64,000 nucleotides of DNA from Variovorax sp. 770b2. GTDB taxonomy: Bacteria > Pseudomonadota > Gammaproteobacteria > Burkholderiales > Burkholderiaceae_C. The position numbers were made by a program, and so were the translations under genes. The notes under the pieces are model-generated. The model was not told where the DNA came from. It did no database searches and saw only the letters and a list, made by a program, of their open reading frames with translations. Shown here one piece after another: positions 41,682 to 53,399 of this stretch (its first letter is position 1; every line of letters begins with the position of its first letter). The DNA is taken from positions 434,001 to 498,000 of the forward strand of contig NZ_FOXJ01000001.1 of NCBI RefSeq assembly GCF_900115685.1, read 5' to 3'.

Positions 41682-44009
41682 ATGAGCCTCTTCAACAAAG
41701 TCACCAAGTCCTTCCAATGGGGCGACAAGACTGTCGTCATGGAAACGGGCGAAGTCGCCCGCCAGGCCAATGGCGCCGTGCTGGTCGACATCGACGGCAC
41801 CGTGATCCTGGCGACCGTGGTCGCCTCCAAGTCGGCCAAGCCGGGACAAGATTTCTTCCCGCTGACCGTCGACTACATCGAGAAGACCTACGCCGCGGGC
41901 AAGATCCCCGGCAGCTTCTTCAAGCGCGAAGCCAAGCCCAGCGAACACGAAACGCTGACCAGCCGCCTGATCGACCGTCCGATCCGCCCGCTGTTCCCCG
42001 AAGGCTTCCTGAACGAAGTGCACGTGGTCATCCACACCGTGTCGCTCAACCCTGAAGTCGACGCCGACATCGCCGCCATGATCGGCGTGAGCGCCGCTCT
42101 GTCGATCTCCGGCATCCCGTTCAGCGGCCCCATCGGTGCTGCCCGCGTGGGCTACATCAACGGCCAGTACGTGCTGAATCCGGGCCAGACGGCCCGCAAG
42201 GATTCGCAGATGGACCTCGTCGTCGCCGGCACGCAAGCTGCCGTGCTGATGGTCGAGTCCGAAGCCCAGCAACTGAGCGAAGAAATCATGCTCGGCGGCG
42301 TGGTGTTCGGCCACGAGCAGGCCGGCATCGCGATCAATGCGATCCATGACCTCGTGCGCGACGCCGGCAAGCCGGTGTGGGACTGGCAGGCACCAGCCGA
42401 AGACGAAGCCTTCGTCGCCAAGGTCAAGGGCCTGGCCGAAGAAAAGCTGCGCGCCGTCTATCAAATTCGCAGCAAGCAAGCCCGCACGCAAGCCCTGCGC
42501 GAAGCCAATGCCAGCGTGATGGCCTCGCTCAAGGAAAGCGGCGAGCCCTTCGACGCAGGCAAGGTCAACGACCTGCTGTTCTCGATCGAATCGAAGATCG
42601 TGCGCAGCCAGATCCTGTCGGGCGAGCCCCGCATCGACGGCCGCGACACGCGCACCGTGCGCCCCATCGAGATCCGCAATTCCGTGCTGCCGCGCACCCA
42701 CGGTTCGGCCCTGTTCACGCGCGGTGAAACCCAAGCGCTGGTCATCACCACGCTGGGCACCGAACGCGACGCGCAGCGCATCGACGCGCTGGCCGGCGAG
42801 TACGAAGACCGCTTCCTGTTCCACTACAACATGCCTCCCTTCGCCACCGGCGAAGTGGGCCGCATGGGCTCGACCAAGCGCCGCGAAATCGGCCATGGCC
42901 GCCTGGCAAAGCGCGCGCTCGTCGCCGTGCTGCCGACCAAGGAAGAATTCCCGTACACCGTTCGCGTGGTGTCGGAAATCACCGAGTCGAACGGCTCTTC
43001 GTCGATGGCTTCGGTCTGCGGCGGCTGCCTCTCGATGATGGATGCGGGCGTGCCGATGAAGGCGCACGTGGCCGGCATCGCCATGGGCCTGATCAAGGAA
43101 GACAACCGCTTCGCCGTGCTGACCGACATCCTGGGCGATGAAGATCACCTGGGCGACATGGACTTCAAGGTTGCGGGCACCACCAACGGCATCACCGCGC
43201 TGCAGATGGACATCAAGATCCAGGGCATCACCAAGGAAATCATGCAGGTCGCACTGGCGCAGGCCAAGGAAGCGCGCATGCACATCCTGGGCAAGATGCA
43301 GGAAGCCATGGGCGAGGCCAAGGCCGAAGTCTCCAGCTTCGCTCCGCGCCTGACCACGCTGAAGATCAACCCCGAGAAGATCCGCGACGTGATCGGCAAG
43401 GGCGGCTCGGTCATCCGTGGCCTGCAGGAAGAAACCGGTACGACGATCAACATCGACGAAGACGGCACGATCACCATCGCTTCGACCGATCCTGAAAAGG
43501 CCGAGTTCGCCAAGCGCCGCATCGAGCAGATCACGGCCGAAGTCGAAATCGGCAAGGTCTACGAAGGCCCGGTCACCAAGATCCTGGACTTCGGCGCGCT
43601 CATCAACCTGCTGCCCGGCAAGGACGGCCTGCTGCACATCAGCCAGATCGCGCACGAACGCGTCGAGAAGGTGACCGACTATCTGAGCGAAGGCCAGATC
43701 GTGAAGGTCAAGGTTCTGGAAACCGATGAAAAGGGCCGCGTCAAGCTGTCCATGAAGGCCCTGACCGAGCGCCCGGCCGGCATGGAATACAGCGAGCGCC
43801 CGCCGCGTGAAGACCGTGGCGATCGCGGCGACCGTGGCGGCGAGCGCCGTGAGCGTTCGGACCGTGGCGATCGCGGCGGCGACCGTGGTGGTGACCGTGG
43901 CGAGCGCGCACCGCGCTTCAACGACCAGCAGCAGCAACCGCGCAACGAGCAGCAACAGGCTCCGGCCGGCGAGCAGCAGCCGCAAGCACCGCGCGAGCCT
44001 CAGGAGTAA
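41682..44009 (+). CDS. pnp: Polynucleotide phosphorylase
   Basis: This 775-aa phosphorolytic 3'-5' exoribonuclease is a degradosome component. It has two RNase PH-like domains (residues 1-140 and about 315-550; [14 protein letters not shown] in the second), then a KH domain ([23 protein letters not shown]) and an S1 domain ([31 protein letters not shown]). AGGAG precedes the ATG at 41682. The last 70 residues are an Arg/Gly/Asp repeat tract then a Gln/Pro tail, a disordered extension beyond the usual 700-710 aa. An intrinsic terminator follows. Confidence 0.97.
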   Translation: MSLFNKVTKSFQWGDKTVVMETGEVARQANGAVLVDIDGTVILATVVASKSAKPGQDFFPLTVDYIEKTYAAGKIPGSFFKREAKPSEHETLTSRLIDRPIRPLFPEGFLNEVHVVIHTVSLNPEVDADIAAMIGVSAALSISGIPFSGPIGAARVGYINGQYVLNPGQTARKDSQMDLVVAGTQAAVLMVESEAQQLSEEIMLGGVVFGHEQAGIAINAIHDLVRDAGKPVWDWQAPAEDEAFVAKVKGLAEEKLRAVYQIRSKQARTQALREANASVMASLKESGEPFDAGKVNDLLFSIESKIVRSQILSGEPRIDGRDTRTVRPIEIRNSVLPRTHGSALFTRGETQALVITTLGTERDAQRIDALAGEYEDRFLFHYNMPPFATGEVGRMGSTKRREIGHGRLAKRALVAVLPTKEEFPYTVRVVSEITESNGSSSMASVCGGCLSMMDAGVPMKAHVAGIAMGLIKEDNRFAVLTDILGDEDHLGDMDFKVAGTTNGITALQMDIKIQGITKEIMQVALAQAKEARMHILGKMQEAMGEAKAEVSSFAPRLTTLKINPEKIRDVIGKGGSVIRGLQEETGTTINIDEDGTITIASTDPEKAEFAKRRIEQITAEVEIGKVYEGPVTKILDFGALINLLPGKDGLLHISQIAHERVEKVTDYLSEGQIVKVKVLETDEKGRVKLSMKALTERPAGMEYSERPPREDRGDRGDRGGERRERSDRGDRGGDRGGDRGERAPRFNDQQQQPRNEQQQAPAGEQQPQAPREPQE

Positions 44010-44016
44010 GAAGGGC

Positions 44017-44050
44017 GCAACGGCAGTTCTTGCTGCCGTTGCTATCTTTT
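44017..44050 (+). terminator. Intrinsic terminator after pnp
   Basis: A perfect 10-bp stem GCAACGGCAG/CTGCCGTTGC with a 6-base loop is followed by TATCTTTT, 8 bases after the pnp stop. Confidence 0.75.
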
Positions 44051-44097
44051 GAACAGCTAGCTGCGCCCCACCTGCGGGCGTTGGAGGCCGAAAGACC

Positions 44098-45096
44098 ATG
44101 AAAGCCATTGAAATCACTTCGTACGGCGCCCCTGAGGTGCTGCGCGTGGCCGATCGTCCCGATCCGGTGGCGGGCGTGGGCGAGTTGCTGATCCGCGTTG
44201 CGGCCAGCGGGGTCAACCGCCCCGACGTGCTGCAGCGCATGGGGCACTATCCGGTGCCGCCGGGCGCTTCGGACTTGCCGGGCCTCGAAGTGGCCGGCGA
44301 GATCGTGTCGGGCGACGCCGCGGCGCTGGCCGAGGCGGGCTTCAAGATCGGCGACCACGTCTGCGCATTGATTGCCGGTGGCGGCTATGCCGAGCTGTGC
44401 GTGGCGCCCGTGGCGCAATGCCTGCCGGTGCCCAAGGGCTGGAGCGATGTCGATGCGGCTTCGCTGCCCGAGACCTTCTTCACCGTCTGGAGCAATGTGT
44501 TCGAGCGCGGCCGCCTGCAAAAGGGCGAGACGCTCCTGATCCAGGGCGGCTCGAGCGGCATCGGCGTCACGGCGATCCAGATCGCCAAGGCGCTCGGTGC
44601 GACCGTGATCGTCACGGCCGGCAGCGACGACAAGTGCGAAGCCTGCAAGAAGCTGGGGGCCGATCACGCCATCAACTACCGCACGAGCGACTTCGTCGAA
44701 GAGGCGAAGAAGCTCACCGGCGGCAAGGGCGTGGACGTGATCCTCGACATGGTGGCGGGCGAGTACGTGGCGCGCGAGATCGAGTGCCTGGCCGAAGACG
44801 GCCGGCTCGTGATCATTGCGGTGCAGGGCGGCGTGAAGGCCCAGATCAATGCCGGCCTCGTGCTGCGCAGGCGCCTCACGATCACCGGCTCCACGCTGCG
44901 GCCTCGGCCGGTGGCGTTCAAGGGCGCCATTGCCAAGGCACTGCGCGAAAAGGTGTGGCCGCTGCTCGAAAGCGGCGCGATCAAGCCTGTGATTCACAGC
45001 ACTTTTGCGGTGGCGGGTGAACCCAGTGGCGCAGCCCAGGCTCACACGCTGATGGAATCGAACCAGCACATCGGCAAGATCGTGCTGACATGGTGA
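44098..45096 (+). CDS. Zinc-independent NAD(P)H quinone oxidoreductase (PIG3/QOR type)
   Basis: This 332-aa medium-chain dehydrogenase-like protein has the N-terminal GroES-like fold ([15 protein letters not shown], then [32 protein letters not shown], typical of PIG3) and an NADPH-binding [15 protein letters not shown] motif. The catalytic zinc ligands of alcohol dehydrogenases are absent. It would reduce quinones by one electron. It lies between pnp and tpiA; the tpiA start overlaps its stop, so the two are coupled. Confidence 0.9.
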   Translation: MKAIEITSYGAPEVLRVADRPDPVAGVGELLIRVAASGVNRPDVLQRMGHYPVPPGASDLPGLEVAGEIVSGDAAALAEAGFKIGDHVCALIAGGGYAELCVAPVAQCLPVPKGWSDVDAASLPETFFTVWSNVFERGRLQKGETLLIQGGSSGIGVTAIQIAKALGATVIVTAGSDDKCEACKKLGADHAINYRTSDFVEEAKKLTGGKGVDVILDMVAGEYVAREIECLAEDGRLVIIAVQGGVKAQINAGLVLRRRLTITGSTLRPRPVAFKGAIAKALREKVWPLLESGAIKPVIHSTFAVAGEPSGAAQAHTLMESNQHIGKIVLTW

Positions 45097-45875
45097 CAAC
45101 GAACAACGCGATGACAACCAAGAAGAAACTGATCGCCGGCAACTGGAAGATGAACGGCGGCCTGGCCGCCAACGAGGCGCTGGTGAAGGCGTTGCAGCAA
45201 GGCCTGGCGGCAAGCCCGGCCGCCTGCGATGTCGCGCTCTGCGCGCCTGCGCCGTACTTCGCGCAGCTGCAATCGCTGCTGGCGGGTTCGCCGTCGCTGG
45301 CACTCGGTGCGCAGGACATTTCGGCGCATCCCCAAGGCGCCTTCACCGGCGAGCAGTCGGCGGCGATGCTGAAGGATTTCGGCGTGCGCTATGCCATCGT
45401 CGGGCATTCCGAGCGTCGGCAATATCACGGCGAGACCGATGAGGTCGTGGCTGCGAAGGCGGCTGCTGCATTGGCGAACGGCATCACGCCGATCGTCTGT
45501 GTCGGCGAGACGCTGGCCGAGCGCGAAGCAGGGCAGACCGAAGAGGTCGTCAAGCGCCAGCTGGCCGCAGTAATCCACGTGAACGGCCACTGCATCAGCG
45601 AAATCGTCGTCGCCTACGAGCCCGTCTGGGCCATCGGCACGGGCAAGACGGCGTCGCCGGAGCAGGCGCAGGCAGTGCATGCCGTGCTGCGTGCGCAACT
45701 GCATCACGCGGCGAGCGAGCACGCGGCCGGCATCTGCATTCTTTATGGCGGCAGCATGAACGCGGCCAATGCCGCCGAACTGCTGGCGCAGGCCGACATC
45801 GACGGCGGCCTCATCGGCGGCGCGTCGCTCAAGGCCCCCGACTTTCTGCAGATCATTTCTGCCGCTGCGCGCTGA
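45090..45875 (+). CDS. tpiA: Triosephosphate isomerase
   Basis: This glycolytic TIM-barrel enzyme interconverts DHAP and glyceraldehyde-3-phosphate. Catalytic residues are visible: Lys in GNWKMNG, His in IVGHSERR, Glu in [11 protein letters not shown], and the phosphate loop LYGGSMN. Two starts are possible. The ATG at 45090 (261 aa) overlaps the upstream stop and would be coupled. The ATG at 45111 (254 aa) gives the more usual family length. Neither has a strong ribosome-binding site. Confidence 0.95.
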   Translation: MVTTNNAMTTKKKLIAGNWKMNGGLAANEALVKALQQGLAASPAACDVALCAPAPYFAQLQSLLAGSPSLALGAQDISAHPQGAFTGEQSAAMLKDFGVRYAIVGHSERRQYHGETDEVVAAKAAAALANGITPIVCVGETLAEREAGQTEEVVKRQLAAVIHVNGHCISEIVVAYEPVWAIGTGKTASPEQAQAVHAVLRAQLHHAASEHAAGICILYGGSMNAANAAELLAQADIDGGLIGGASLKAPDFLQIISAAAR

Positions 45876-45912
45876 ACGCGCAACGGCTGTTATCAATTAG
45901 GAGTAAGAACGA

Positions 45913-46314
45913 ATGAACGTGGTCCTCAACCTTCTGGTCGGCGTGCAAATGCTGGCGGCCCTGGCGATGATCGGCCTGATCCTGATCCAGCACGGCAAGG
46001 GCGCCGACATGGGCGCCGCTTTCGGCAGCGGCAGTGCCGGCAGCCTGTTCGGTGCCAGCGGCAGCGCGAACTTCCTCTCGCGCACCACGGCCGTGCTGGC
46101 TGCGGTGTTCTTCGCATGCACGCTGCTGCTCGCGTACTTCAGCCATGCGCGTCCTGCGGGCGGCGGCAGTCTTCTCGAGCGTGCGGCCGTGGGTGCACCG
46201 GCAGCACCGGCATCTGGTGCAGCAGGCGAAATCCCTGGTGCGGGCGCTCCGAGTGCACCGGCTTCGGCACCTGCCGCACCCGTTTCGGGCGCCGGTCAGA
46301 TTCCGAACAAGTAA
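45913..46314 (+). CDS. secG: Preprotein translocase subunit SecG
   Basis: This 133-aa membrane protein has two helices (residues 1-20 and about 55-75) around a Gly/Ser cytoplasmic loop (IQHGKGADMGAAFGSGSAGSLFGASGSANFLSR), as in all SecG proteins. It assists SecYE by helping SecA cycling. The C-terminal 55 residues are an Ala/Pro/Gly-rich low-complexity tail common in this bacterial group. It stands 37 bases after tpiA and before tRNA-Leu, a widely conserved order. Confidence 0.93.
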   Translation: MNVVLNLLVGVQMLAALAMIGLILIQHGKGADMGAAFGSGSAGSLFGASGSANFLSRTTAVLAAVFFACTLLLAYFSHARPAGGGSLLERAAVGAPAAPASGAAGEIPGAGAPSAPASAPAAPVSGAGQIPNK

Positions 46315-46433
46315 TCCAGTCGTTTTCATGCAGTCGCCAGCGAGAAACGGCTGTATTTCAGGGTAAACTCTAAAGCTGTTCAGAAAGCCAAATGCCTTAA
46401 CCGGTACCTCATGCCATCTGAACAGCAAAAACC

Positions 46434-46518
46434 GCGGTCGTGGTGAAATTGGTAGACACGCTATCTTGAGGGGGTAGTGGCGAAAGCTGTGCGAGTTCGA
46501 GTCTCGCCGACCGCACCA
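46434..46518 (+). tRNA. tRNA-Leu (anticodon GAG)
   Basis: The acceptor stem GCGGTCG (46434-46440) pairs with CGACCGC (46508-46514), followed by A and encoded CCA. The anticodon stem CTATC/GGTAG carries loop TTGAGGG, anticodon GAG. A long variable arm (class II) fits leucine. The T loop GTTCGAGTC is standard. It lies between secG and nuoA. Confidence 0.96.
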
Positions 46519-46585
46519 AATCTCATCGGCAGAAAGCCTCATCCAGGGGTTCTTCTTGCCGGTGGCAAGCGGTGAAAAATTCTCG

Positions 46586-46945
46586 ATGAACCTCGATTCC
46601 TACCTTCCCGTCCTTTTGTTCATTTTGGTCGGAGTCGGCGTAGGCGTCGCCCCCCAAGTCATCGGATACATCCTCGGCCCCAACCGGCCTGACGCTGCGA
46701 AGAACGCTCCCTATGAGTGCGGCTTCGAAGCCTTCGAGGATGCGCGCATGAAGTTCGACGTGCGCTATTACCTCGTTGCCATTCTCTTCATCCTGTTCGA
46801 TCTCGAAATTGCCTTTCTCTTTCCGTGGGCCATTGCGCTCAAGGAGATCGGTGCTGTCGGCTTCTGGGCCATGATGATCTTTCTCGCCATCCTCGTCGTG
46901 GGCTTCGCCTACGAGTGGAAAAAAGGCGCGCTCGACTGGGAATGA
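46586..46945 (+). CDS. nuoA: NADH-quinone oxidoreductase subunit A
   Basis: This 119-aa membrane subunit of complex I has three helices and the conserved loop [48 protein letters not shown], including the Cys of the Q-site loop. ATG at 46586 (MNLDSYLP) is the family start; a longer frame from 46556 would begin close to the tRNA. It is the first gene of the nuo operon, 68 bases after tRNA-Leu, so transcripts may run through from secG and the tRNA. Confidence 0.95.
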   Translation: MNLDSYLPVLLFILVGVGVGVAPQVIGYILGPNRPDAAKNAPYECGFEAFEDARMKFDVRYYLVAILFILFDLEIAFLFPWAIALKEIGAVGFWAMMIFLAILVVGFAYEWKKGALDWE

Positions 46946-46957
46946 CAAGGAATCACG

Positions 46958-47437
46958 ATGGCCATTGAAGGCGTTCTCAAAGAAGGTTTCGTCACCACCA
47001 CCTATGACTCGGTGGTGAATTGGGCGAAGACCGGATCTCTCTGGCCGATGACGTTCGGCCTCGCATGCTGCGCGGTCGAAATGATGCACGCGGGCGCTGC
47101 CCGCTACGACATCGACCGTTTCGGCATGCTGTTCCGTCCGAGCCCGCGCCAGTCCGATCTGATGATCGTGGCCGGCACGCTGTGCAACAAGATGGCGCCG
47201 GCACTGCGCAAGGTTTATGACCAGATGCCCGAGCCGCGCTGGGTGCTCTCGATGGGCTCGTGCGCGAATGGCGGTGGCTACTACCACTACAGCTATTCAG
47301 TCGTGCGCGGCTGCGACCGCATCGTGCCCGTCGACGTCTACGTGCCCGGTTGCCCGCCCACCGCCGAAGCTTTGCTTTACGGCGTGATCCAGCTGCAGCA
47401 GAAGATTCGCCGCACCAACACCATTGCCCGCGCCTGA
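46958..47437 (+). CDS. nuoB: NADH-quinone oxidoreductase subunit B
   Basis: This 159-aa peripheral subunit binds cluster N2, the last iron-sulfur centre before quinone. The tandem Cys pair in [13 protein letters not shown], Cys in [10 protein letters not shown] and Cys in [12 protein letters not shown] are all present. It starts 12 bases after nuoA. Confidence 0.97.
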   Translation: MAIEGVLKEGFVTTTYDSVVNWAKTGSLWPMTFGLACCAVEMMHAGAARYDIDRFGMLFRPSPRQSDLMIVAGTLCNKMAPALRKVYDQMPEPRWVLSMGSCANGGGYYHYSYSVVRGCDRIVPVDVYVPGCPPTAEALLYGVIQLQQKIRRTNTIARA

Positions 47438-47450
47438 GAGATTGCCGACG

Positions 47451-48062
47451 ATGACTGACTTTGCAATTTCGCCGGAGGTGCTGCGCGCCACCATCACCGA
47501 GGCGCTGGGCGCCAAGGCCAAGAGCGTGACGCTTGCGCTGGGCGAGGTGACTGTCGTGGTGAGTGCGGCCGACTACATCGAAGCCGCCACGTTGCTGCGC
47601 GATGCGCCCGGTTGCCGCTTCGAGCAATTGCTCGACCTCTGCGGCATGGACTATTCCGACTACCGCGAAGGCGAGTGGCAAGGCGAGCGCTTCTGCGTCG
47701 TCTCGCACCTGCTGTCGGTCACGCTCAACCAACGCGTGCGCCTCAAGGTGTTTGCGACCAGCGAAGACCTGCCCGTGGTCGACTCGCTCCAGCCCGTCTG
47801 GAGCGCCGCCACCTGGTTCGAGCGCGAAGCGTTCGACCTCTACGGCATCGTGTTCGACGGCCACGACGACCTGCGCCGCATCCTGACCGACTACGGCTTC
47901 ATCGGCCACCCGTTTCGCAAGGACTTCCCGGTGTCGGGTCACGTCGAAATGCGCTACGACGAAGAACAGAAGCGCGTCGTGTACCAGCCGGTATCGATCG
48001 AGCCGCGAGAAATCACGCCGCGCGTGATCCGCGAAGACAACTACGGCGGCGGTTTGCACTGA
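47451..48062 (+). CDS. nuoC: NADH-quinone oxidoreductase subunit C
   Basis: This 203-aa 30-kDa-type subunit contains the [37 protein letters not shown] signature and ends near [10 protein letters not shown]. It is separate from NuoD, unlike the fused NuoCD of E. coli. ATG at 47451 follows the nuoB stop by 13 bases; a longer frame would overlap nuoB. Confidence 0.96.
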   Translation: MTDFAISPEVLRATITEALGAKAKSVTLALGEVTVVVSAADYIEAATLLRDAPGCRFEQLLDLCGMDYSDYREGEWQGERFCVVSHLLSVTLNQRVRLKVFATSEDLPVVDSLQPVWSAATWFEREAFDLYGIVFDGHDDLRRILTDYGFIGHPFRKDFPVSGHVEMRYDEEQKRVVYQPVSIEPREITPRVIREDNYGGGLH

Positions 48063-48063
48063 T

Positions 48064-49317
48064 ATGGCCGAAATCAAGAACTACACCCTCAACTTCGGCC
48101 CCCAGCATCCGGCGGCGCACGGCGTGCTGCGCCTGGTGCTCGAGCTGGACGGCGAAGTGATCCAGCGCGCCGACCCGCACATCGGTCTCCTGCACCGCGC
48201 AACCGAGAAGCTCGCCGAATCGCGTACCTTCATCCAGTCGCTGCCCTACATGGACCGCCTCGACTACGTGTCGATGATGTCCAACGAGCATGCCTACTGC
48301 CTGGCCATCGAGCGGATGATGGGCCTGGACGTGCCGATCCGCGCGCAGTACATCCGCGTGATGTTCGCCGAGATCACCCGCCTGCTGAACCACCTCTTGT
48401 GGCTCGGCGCGCACGGCCTGGATTGTGGCGCGATGAACATGCTCATCTACTGCTTCCGCGAGCGCGAAGACCTGTTCGACATGTACGAAGCCGTCTCCGG
48501 CGCGCGCATGCACGCGGCGTATTTCCGTCCGGGCGGCGTCTACCGCGACCTGCCGGATGCGATGCCGCAGTACAAGGTCAGCAAGATCAAGAACGCGAAG
48601 GCCATCGAGCGCCTGAACGAAAACCGCCAGGGTTCGCTGCTCGACTTCGTCGACGACTTCTGCAAGCGCTTCCCGAAGATGGTCGACGAGTACGAGACGC
48701 TGCTCACCGACAACCGCATCTGGAAGCAGCGCACCGTGGGCATCGGCGTCGTGACGCCGGAGCGCGCGCTGAACCTGGGTTTCACCGGCCCCATGCTGCG
48801 CGGCTCGGGCATCGAATGGGACCTGCGCAAGAAGCAGCCCTACGACGTCTACGACCAGATGCAGTTCGACGTGCCCGTGGGCAAGACCGGCGACTGCTAC
48901 GACCGCTACCTCGTGCGCGTCGAAGAGATGCGCCAGGCCAACAAGATCATCCAGCAATGCTCGGCATGGCTGCGTGTGAATCCCGGCCCGGTGATCACCG
49001 ACAACCACAAGGTCGCCGCCCCCGCGCGCGAATCGATGAAGGCGAACATGGAGGAACTGATCCACCATTTCAAGCTCTTCACCGAAGGCTTCCACGTGCC
49101 CGAAGGCGAGGCCTATGCCGCCGTCGAGCATCCGAAGGGCGAGTTCGGCATCTATCTCGTGAGCGACGGCGCCAACAAGCCCTACCGCCTGAAGATCCGC
49201 GCACCCGGCTTCCCGCACCTCGCCGCCCTCGACGAAATGTCGCGCGGTCACATGATCGCCGACGCTGTCGCGGTGATCGGCACGATGGACATCGTGTTCG
49301 GCGAAATCGACAGGTGA
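48064..49317 (+). CDS. nuoD: NADH-quinone oxidoreductase subunit D
   Basis: This 417-aa 49-kDa-type subunit forms the quinone site with NuoB. Seen: [22 protein letters not shown] at the N-terminus, [14 protein letters not shown], and [31 protein letters not shown] near the C-terminus, all diagnostic. It starts 1 base after the nuoC stop. Confidence 0.97.
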   Translation: MAEIKNYTLNFGPQHPAAHGVLRLVLELDGEVIQRADPHIGLLHRATEKLAESRTFIQSLPYMDRLDYVSMMSNEHAYCLAIERMMGLDVPIRAQYIRVMFAEITRLLNHLLWLGAHGLDCGAMNMLIYCFREREDLFDMYEAVSGARMHAAYFRPGGVYRDLPDAMPQYKVSKIKNAKAIERLNENRQGSLLDFVDDFCKRFPKMVDEYETLLTDNRIWKQRTVGIGVVTPERALNLGFTGPMLRGSGIEWDLRKKQPYDVYDQMQFDVPVGKTGDCYDRYLVRVEEMRQANKIIQQCSAWLRVNPGPVITDNHKVAAPARESMKANMEELIHHFKLFTEGFHVPEGEAYAAVEHPKGEFGIYLVSDGANKPYRLKIRAPGFPHLAALDEMSRGHMIADAVAVIGTMDIVFGEIDR

Positions 49318-49327
49318 GAAAGAGCGA

Positions 49328-49867
49328 ATGACTTCCTCCGCCCACCACCATGACGCGGCCCCTTCGGCCCCGTTGACGGCCGACGTGCTCGAGCGCTTTG
49401 CGCGCGAGGTCGCCAAATACCCCGAAGCCGGCAAGGCCTCCGCCGTGATGGCGTGCCTGGCCATCGTCCAGCAGGGCGAAGGCTACATCAGCATGCAGCG
49501 CGAGCGCGAGATCGCCGACTACCTCGGCATGGCGCCCATCGCCGTGCATGAAGTGACGACCTTCTACAACATGTACAACCAGCACCCGGTGGGCAAGTTC
49601 AAGCTCAACGTGTGCACCAACCTGCCGTGCCAGCTGCGTGACGGCGTCACCGCGCTCGTTCACCTCGAGAAGAAGCTGGGCATCAAGATGGGCGAGACCA
49701 CGGCCGACGGCGTGTTCACGCTGCAGCAGAGCGAGTGCCTGGGCGCCTGCGCCGATTCGCCCGTGATGCTGGTCAACGACCGCACCATGTGCAGCTTCAT
49801 GAGCAACGAGAAGCTCGACCAGCTCATCGAGGGCCTGCGTGGCTCTACCAAAGGGGAGACCGCGTAA
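49328..49867 (+). CDS. nuoE: NADH-quinone oxidoreductase subunit E
   Basis: This 179-aa subunit holds [2Fe-2S] cluster N1a. The ligands are visible as CTNLPC and CLGACADSP, with [18 protein letters not shown] before them. The first 20 residues are His/Ala/Pro-rich and variable. Its stop overlaps the nuoF start by one base (TAATG). Confidence 0.96.
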   Translation: MTSSAHHHDAAPSAPLTADVLERFAREVAKYPEAGKASAVMACLAIVQQGEGYISMQREREIADYLGMAPIAVHEVTTFYNMYNQHPVGKFKLNVCTNLPCQLRDGVTALVHLEKKLGIKMGETTADGVFTLQQSECLGACADSPVMLVNDRTMCSFMSNEKLDQLIEGLRGSTKGETA

Positions 49868-51207
49868 TGTCACCCGAACAAGTGCTCCAGCAGTTCCAGG
49901 CCACGGGCGTCCAGACCTGTTTCCATGACCGCCACATCGAGCCGCAGATCTATGCGGGCTTGAACGGCACCAACTGGCGCCTGACCGACTACGAAGCGCG
50001 CGGCGGCTACAAGGCGCTGCGCAAGATCCTCACCGAGGGCCTCACGCCCGACCAGGTGATCGCCGAAGTGAAGGCCTCGGGCCTGCGCGGCCGTGGCGGC
50101 GCAGGTTTCCCGACGGGCCTGAAGTGGAGCTTCATGCCCCGCCAGTTCCCGGGCCAGAAGTACCTCGTCTGCAACTCCGACGAAGGCGAGCCGGGCACGT
50201 GCAAGGACCGCGACATCCTGCAGTTCAACCCGCACATCGTGATCGAAGGCATGGCCATCGCCGCGTATGCGATGGGCATCAGCGTGGGCTACAACTACAT
50301 CCACGGTGAGATCTTCCAGAGCTACGACCGCTTCGAGGAAGCCCTCGAAGAAGCACGCGCCGCCGGCTACCTTGGCGACAAGATCATGGGCAGCACGTAC
50401 AACTTCCAGTTGCACGCGGCCCATGGCTTCGGCGCCTACATCTGCGGCGAAGAAACCGCGCTGCTCGAATCGCTCGAGGGCAAGAAAGGCCAGCCGCGCT
50501 TCAAGCCGCCGTTCCCGGCGAGCTTCGGCCTCTACGGCAAGCCGACCACCATCAACAACACCGAGACCTTCGCGGCGGTGCCCTGGATCATCAACAACGG
50601 CGGTCCGGCGTATCTCGAATGCGGCAAGCCGAACAACGGCGGCACCAAGATCTATTCGGTGAGCGGTGACGTCGAGCTGCCGGGCAACTACGAAGTGCCC
50701 ATGGGCACGCCGTTCTCCAAGCTGCTCGAACTGTGCGGCGGTGTCCGCAAGGGCCGCACGCTCAAGGCCGTGATCCCCGGTGGATCGTCCTCGCCGGTGC
50801 TGCCGGCCGACATCATGATGGCCTGCACCATGGACTACGACTCCATCGCCAAGGCCGGCTCCATGCTGGGCTCGGGCGCGGTGATCGTCATGGACGACAG
50901 CCGCTCGATGGTCGAGTCGCTCAAGCGCCTGTCGTACTTCTACATGCACGAGTCCTGTGGCCAGTGCACGCCGTGCCGCGAAGGCACGGGCTGGCTCTAC
51001 CGCGTGGTGGACCGCATCCACAACGGGCAGGGCAAGGCGACCGACATGGACCTCTTGAACTCCGTGGCAGACAACATCCAGGGCCGCACCATCTGCGCCC
51101 TCGGCGATGCAGCGGCGATGCCGGTGCGCGCCATGATCAAGCACTTCCGCCACGAGTTCGAGGCCCTGATCCCTGGCTACGTCCCGAAGGCGCCCGTTCA
51201 GGCCTGA
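49867..51207 (+). CDS. nuoF: NADH-quinone oxidoreductase subunit F
   Basis: This 446-aa subunit binds NADH, FMN and cluster N3. [10 protein letters not shown] (FMN/NADH), [29 protein letters not shown] and the cluster ligands [12 protein letters not shown] are intact. ATG at 49867 is coupled to nuoE. Length is normal. Confidence 0.97.
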   Translation: MSPEQVLQQFQATGVQTCFHDRHIEPQIYAGLNGTNWRLTDYEARGGYKALRKILTEGLTPDQVIAEVKASGLRGRGGAGFPTGLKWSFMPRQFPGQKYLVCNSDEGEPGTCKDRDILQFNPHIVIEGMAIAAYAMGISVGYNYIHGEIFQSYDRFEEALEEARAAGYLGDKIMGSTYNFQLHAAHGFGAYICGEETALLESLEGKKGQPRFKPPFPASFGLYGKPTTINNTETFAAVPWIINNGGPAYLECGKPNNGGTKIYSVSGDVELPGNYEVPMGTPFSKLLELCGGVRKGRTLKAVIPGGSSSPVLPADIMMACTMDYDSIAKAGSMLGSGAVIVMDDSRSMVESLKRLSYFYMHESCGQCTPCREGTGWLYRVVDRIHNGQGKATDMDLLNSVADNIQGRTICALGDAAAMPVRAMIKHFRHEFEALIPGYVPKAPVQA

Positions 51208-51227
51208 GCGCGAGAAGAAACATACTC

Positions 51228-53399
51228 ATGATCGAAATCGAACTCGACGGCAAGAAGGTCGAAGTGACCGAAGGCAGCATGGTGATGCATGCGGCCGACA
51301 AGGCGGGCACCTACATCCCGCACTTCTGCTATCACAAGAAACTCAGCATCGCGGCCAACTGCCGCATGTGCCTGGTCGACGTGGAGAAGGCGCCCAAGCC
51401 GATGCCGGCCTGCGCCACGCCCGTCACGCAGGGCATGATCGTCCGCACCAAGAGCGAGAAGGCCATCAAGGCGCAGCAGTCGGTCATGGAGTTCCTCCTG
51501 ATCAACCACCCGCTGGATTGCCCCATCTGCGACCAGGGCGGCGAGTGCCAGCTGCAAGACCTGGCCGTGGGCTACGGCGGCTCTTCTTCGCGCTACGAAG
51601 AAGAAAAGCGCGTCGTCTTCCACAAGGACGTCGGCCCGCTGATCAGCATGGAAGAAATGAGCCGCTGCATCCATTGCACGCGCTGCGTCCGCTTCGGCCA
51701 GGAAGTGGCCGGCGTGATGGAGCTGGGCATGACGCAGCGTGGCGAGCATTCCGAAATCGAGACCTTCCTCGGCGACTCGGTCGACTCGGAACTCTCGGGC
51801 AACATGATCGACATCTGCCCGGTCGGTGCGCTCACGAGCAAGCCGTTCCGCTACAGCGCCCGCACCTGGGAACTGTCGCGCCGCAAGTCCGTGAGCCCGC
51901 ACGACTCCACCGGCTCGAACCTGATCGTGCAGGTCAAGAACAACCGCGTGATGCGCGTGGTGCCGCTGGAGAACGAAGACGTCAACGAATGCTGGATCGC
52001 CGACCGCGACCGCTTCTCGTACGAAGCGCTCAACGGCCCCGAACGCCTGACGCAGCCCATGCTCAAGCAAGGCGGCCAGTGGCAACAGGTCGACTGGCAG
52101 ACCGCCCTCGAATACGTGGCCAATGGCCTGAAGCAGATCAAGACGGACCACGGCGCGCAAAGCATCGGCACGCTGGTCAGCCCGCACAGCACGCTCGAAG
52201 AGCTGCAGCTTGCGGCCATGCTCACGCGTGAACTGGGCAGCGACAACATCGACTATCGCCTCCGCAACGCCGAATTCACGGCGTTCGAAGGTGTGCGCTG
52301 GCTCGGTACCTCGATCGCATCGCTCACGCAAGTGCAGCGCGCGCTGGTCGTCGGTTCGAATCTGCGCAAGGAACATCCGCTGTTCGCACAGCGCATCCGC
52401 CAGGCCGTGCGCAAGGGCGCCGCGCTGTCGGTGATCACCTCGGCCAGCCTCATGGCAGACCGCGAAGCCTGGGCCATCAACGTGGCGCAATCGACGATCG
52501 TCGAAGCCGACCACTGGGTCGAAGCCCTGGCTGCCGTCGCTGCCGCCATCGGCCAGACCAACGGCGCTGCTGCACCGCTGGCACCGAAGAATGCTCCGGA
52601 CGCCGCCGCACAAGCCATCGCAGCCTCGCTGCTGGGCGGCGAGCGCAAGGCGATCCTGCTCGGCAACGCCGTCGCCCACCACGCCCAAGCCAGCAGCCTG
52701 CTGGCCCTGGCGAACTGGATCGGCGCTCAGACCGGCGCCACCGTCGGCTTCCTGACCGAAGCCGCCAACACCGTGGGCGCGCAGCTCGTCGGCGCCTTCC
52801 CGAAGAACGGTGGCCTCGATGCCGGCCGCATGCTCGCCGCGGGCTCGGGCCTCAAGGCCGTGCTGCTGCTGAACACCGAGCCCGTGTTCGACTCGGCCGC
52901 CGGTGCTGCCGCCGCCGATGTCATCGGCAATGCGCAGATGGTCGTCACGCTGAGCCCCTTCAAGGCCAACCTCGAATTCAGCGACGTGCTGCTGCCCATC
53001 GCGCCGTTCACCGAAACGCCTGGCACCTTCGTCAATGCCGAAGGCCGCCTGCAAGGTTTCCATGCCGTCGTGAAGCCGCAAGGCGAAGCGCGTCCGGCCT
53101 GGAAGGTGCTGCGCGTGCTGGCCAACCTGCTGGGTCTGCCCGGCTTCGCGTTCGAATCGACCGCCGACGTGCTCAAGACGGTGGGCGAGAGCGGTGCCGT
53201 TCCGGCCAACGCCCTGAACAATGCAACGGCTGCCAACGCTGTCGCCTCCAACGGCGTCGCACCGGCACCTGTGGTCGCGAGCATCTACCAGCTCGACTCC
53301 ATCGTGCGCCGCGCGCCGTCGCTGCAACTGACGGCCGATGCGCGCAACGCATCGACCGCACCGGTCGCATCGAGTCAGGCCGAGGAGGCATTGGCATGA
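51228..53399 (+). CDS. nuoG: NADH-quinone oxidoreductase subunit G
   Basis: This 723-aa iron-sulfur subunit carries an N-terminal [2Fe-2S] domain ([20 protein letters not shown]), a [4Fe-4S] site ([15 protein letters not shown] with the preceding H/C ligands), [12 protein letters not shown], and a molybdopterin-oxidoreductase-like body that does not bind molybdenum. The C-terminal 100 residues are Ala-rich and variable. Its stop overlaps nuoH by 4 bases (ATGA). Confidence 0.96.
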   Translation: MIEIELDGKKVEVTEGSMVMHAADKAGTYIPHFCYHKKLSIAANCRMCLVDVEKAPKPMPACATPVTQGMIVRTKSEKAIKAQQSVMEFLLINHPLDCPICDQGGECQLQDLAVGYGGSSSRYEEEKRVVFHKDVGPLISMEEMSRCIHCTRCVRFGQEVAGVMELGMTQRGEHSEIETFLGDSVDSELSGNMIDICPVGALTSKPFRYSARTWELSRRKSVSPHDSTGSNLIVQVKNNRVMRVVPLENEDVNECWIADRDRFSYEALNGPERLTQPMLKQGGQWQQVDWQTALEYVANGLKQIKTDHGAQSIGTLVSPHSTLEELQLAAMLTRELGSDNIDYRLRNAEFTAFEGVRWLGTSIASLTQVQRALVVGSNLRKEHPLFAQRIRQAVRKGAALSVITSASLMADREAWAINVAQSTIVEADHWVEALAAVAAAIGQTNGAAAPLAPKNAPDAAAQAIAASLLGGERKAILLGNAVAHHAQASSLLALANWIGAQTGATVGFLTEAANTVGAQLVGAFPKNGGLDAGRMLAAGSGLKAVLLLNTEPVFDSAAGAAAADVIGNAQMVVTLSPFKANLEFSDVLLPIAPFTETPGTFVNAEGRLQGFHAVVKPQGEARPAWKVLRVLANLLGLPGFAFESTADVLKTVGESGAVPANALNNATAANAVASNGVAPAPVVASIYQLDSIVRRAPSLQLTADARNASTAPVASSQAEEALA

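Noticed and set aside
43804..43920. Short tandem DNA repeats that could suggest a CRISPR or VNTR
   Set aside because: They are in-frame codon repeats for the Arg/Gly/Asp tail of PNPase, with no spacers of uniform length.
41574..44240. An 888-codon minus-strand frame opposite pnp
   Set aside because: pnp is unmistakable; the antisense frame is a codon-bias artefact.
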